Source: Parelaphostrongylus tenuis (Eukaryota; Nematoda; Chromadorea; Rhabditida; Metastrongylidae). Taken from it: 64,000 nucleotides of DNA. How positions within the stretch are numbered: position 1 is the first letter of the stretch; each line of letters begins with the position of its first letter. A model generated the notes under the pieces. That model did no database searches and was not told the DNA's origin. It was given only the letters and a program-made list of their open reading frames with translations. Made by a program: the position numbers and the translations under genes. The stretch lies in NCBI GenBank assembly GCA_019055375.1, contig JAHQIW010005259.1, positions 62,001 to 126,000 on the forward strand, in the 5' to 3' direction. Of this stretch, positions 62,640 through 64,000 are shown piece by piece.

Positions 62640-62955
62640 TACACTACCCATCTACATTTTTTTACTTTACGGATCCCAACTCTTCTCTCAAAATAGTCGT
62701 TACTTCGCATTCATTCTTAGGAATATTTCGCGCGTCGTTTAAGCTACTGCTTGAGGATTTTGTCTTCTTCATAAATGTAGTAAAATGGTGATCCAATAAA
62801 TCTACGTGCAGTCTCGGAAGAAACCGAGCTGGGGAATCGTCGACGGCTTTTGCTGATTGAAGAATCGAACCAGTAACTTGTTTTGTAATAGCTGCTTCAT
62901 TGATCACTCCAATCACCGCTCGTCCAACTCCAATATCAGTATTTATTTGACAGTT
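62640..62955 (-). repeat. tRNA-derived SINE, copy 3
   Basis: It has the same body (CTTGAGGATTTTGTCTTC). On the minus strand it is preceded by a tRNA-like head with B-box-like GGTTCGATTCT at 62,872-62,882 and A-box-like GAGCGGTGATTGG. The long minus-strand open frame across it is incidental. Confidence 0.55.
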
Positions 62956-64000
62956 TAGAGGCGACAAACTATTTTCCTATGAATGTAGTTCTATTTCGCG
63001 GTCACAAAGCGGGAAAATTACTTAAGAGCCTATGAGGCTTAAATAATGGTTTCAGAAGACCATATGTGCCGTGCCCTAAGCACACGGTATACGCATGGGT
63101 TATCCATGAGGTATTAAACACTAACAGTCATCCCCATTAACAAAACTCACGCATAGCTATCGCGGTGACGTTGACATCGTAAGTGTTCCTCAAAAGGGTA
63201 TACAATCAAGAATATTTGTTACTCTTTATCCCAAGCAAAGTGTGGTGATGATGCAGATAGAACTGTAGATGGCACAGATTCACATGTGGCACGAACATCA
63301 ACACTTGTACACCTTTTGACTATCTATTTCTATGATGGACATTGACGAAAGTGGTGAGAATGACGTGCGGGTGATAATCGATGACTGGTTGAGTATAGCT
63401 TCCTTTTCAAATTTAGAATAGGATCTTGTAGGACGTCCTCAAGGCCTTCTCACTGCTAGTCGTCTATACGAACCTGTGGGCTGTTGCTGTGTTCAGATCA
63501 GGTTCGGATCCTTTGGCAATGTAACAACTGCACTGATTAGTAAACCGAAACAAGATCAACGTAACAACACCTACCCTTTGATACTGCTATAATGACACGG
63601 CTCATAATTAAATCTTTCGTTTTCATGCACAGAAATGTGTACCATCCACACAGCCGCAGTTATACATGCATTCAGAGGCACAAGCGCATGGATATTGACA
63701 CGCATGTGAACTCATGTAATAATTTGTTAACGGACTAAACCGTTGCAATTTTACTTGATTTGTATAAAGTTTATTAAACCTCAGGCTGATCACTTTTGTC
63801 ACTCGTTGGACCGAGAACTCTGATGCGCCTCTTAGAAAATGGGTAGAAGTGTGCGAATCTATGAAAGATGGAGCTAAGAAAAGTGGTAAGCTGTAATGGT
63901 ATATTCTTTGCTACGTGCTGCTGAAACAGAAACAGTTCATTGGCAGCTACTTCCAGCACCTCTAATTCATTGCCACAGAACTGAGCTAAGACGATCATAT
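62956..64000. other. Possible continuation of the 62.2-kb gene; otherwise nothing seen
   Basis: A phase-compatible exon may start at 63056. The 74-codon minus frame at 63774-63998 is unrecognised and runs off near the window edge. Confidence 0.3.

Noticed and set aside
62662..62967. 101-codon minus-strand frame
   Set aside because: It runs along a tRNA-derived SINE copy whose relatives at 25.7 and 54.0 kb do not keep the frame.

Overview
The window looks like nuclear DNA of a nematode, most likely a strongylid (hookworm-type, clade V) parasite. It is AT-rich and gene-poor. Its few recognisable coding exons are short, separated by long introns, and end in TTTCAG-type acceptors. The rest is a patchwork of decayed mariner/Tc1 elements, tRNA-derived short repeats, foldback elements and microsatellites. 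The species assignment is an inference from style; no marker gene is present.

Two genes can be reconstructed with splice phases that agree across every junction. The first is a nine-exon, plus-strand gene at 25,076-37,105. It encodes a 359-residue rhodopsin-class G-protein-coupled receptor of the somatostatin/allatostatin-C/opioid-like neuropeptide type, with all seven helices and the standard fingerprints. The second is a three-exon, minus-strand gene at 38,349-39,071 encoding a 166-residue protein of no family I recognise. The two genes converge tail to tail, about 1.2 kb apart. Weaker single exons or exon chains are proposed near 3.4, 5.7, 18.0-20.0, 23.2, 24.4 and 62.2 kb. These rest on open frame plus splice signals only.

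Region by region: 0.6-1.2 kb holds a TA-flanked, internally deleted mariner copy, with a sister of almost identical length at 14.6-15.2 kb. Foldback elements lie at 3.9-4.7 and 7.7-8.9 kb; the second carries an inserted tRNA-derived SINE. Fragments of two opposed mariners lie at 9.3-10.1 kb and a decayed reading frame at 11.6-12.4 kb. 15.9 kb has a small inverted-repeat element with a relative at 44.9-45.3 kb. The receptor gene (25-37 kb) has a 4.9-kb third intron filled with two transposase relics, a (TA)n tract and foldback arms. 40.2-42.3 kb is a cluster of one repeat family. 44.4 kb is another mariner relic. 50.0-51.7 kb has (TA)n, (CA)n and (TG)n tracts. 57.5-59.3 kb is a dense cluster of tRNA-like repeats. 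60.1 kb has a BED-type zinc-finger relic. 61.9-62.3 kb has a GC-rich island followed by a good exon candidate.

No rRNA, CRISPR, prokaryotic or viral gene content was seen. Nothing amounts to a clear new biological system. The most useful leads are the acidic second extracellular loop of the receptor, the unassigned 166-residue protein, and two related stem-GAAAC motifs that resemble decayed hammerhead-type sequences.
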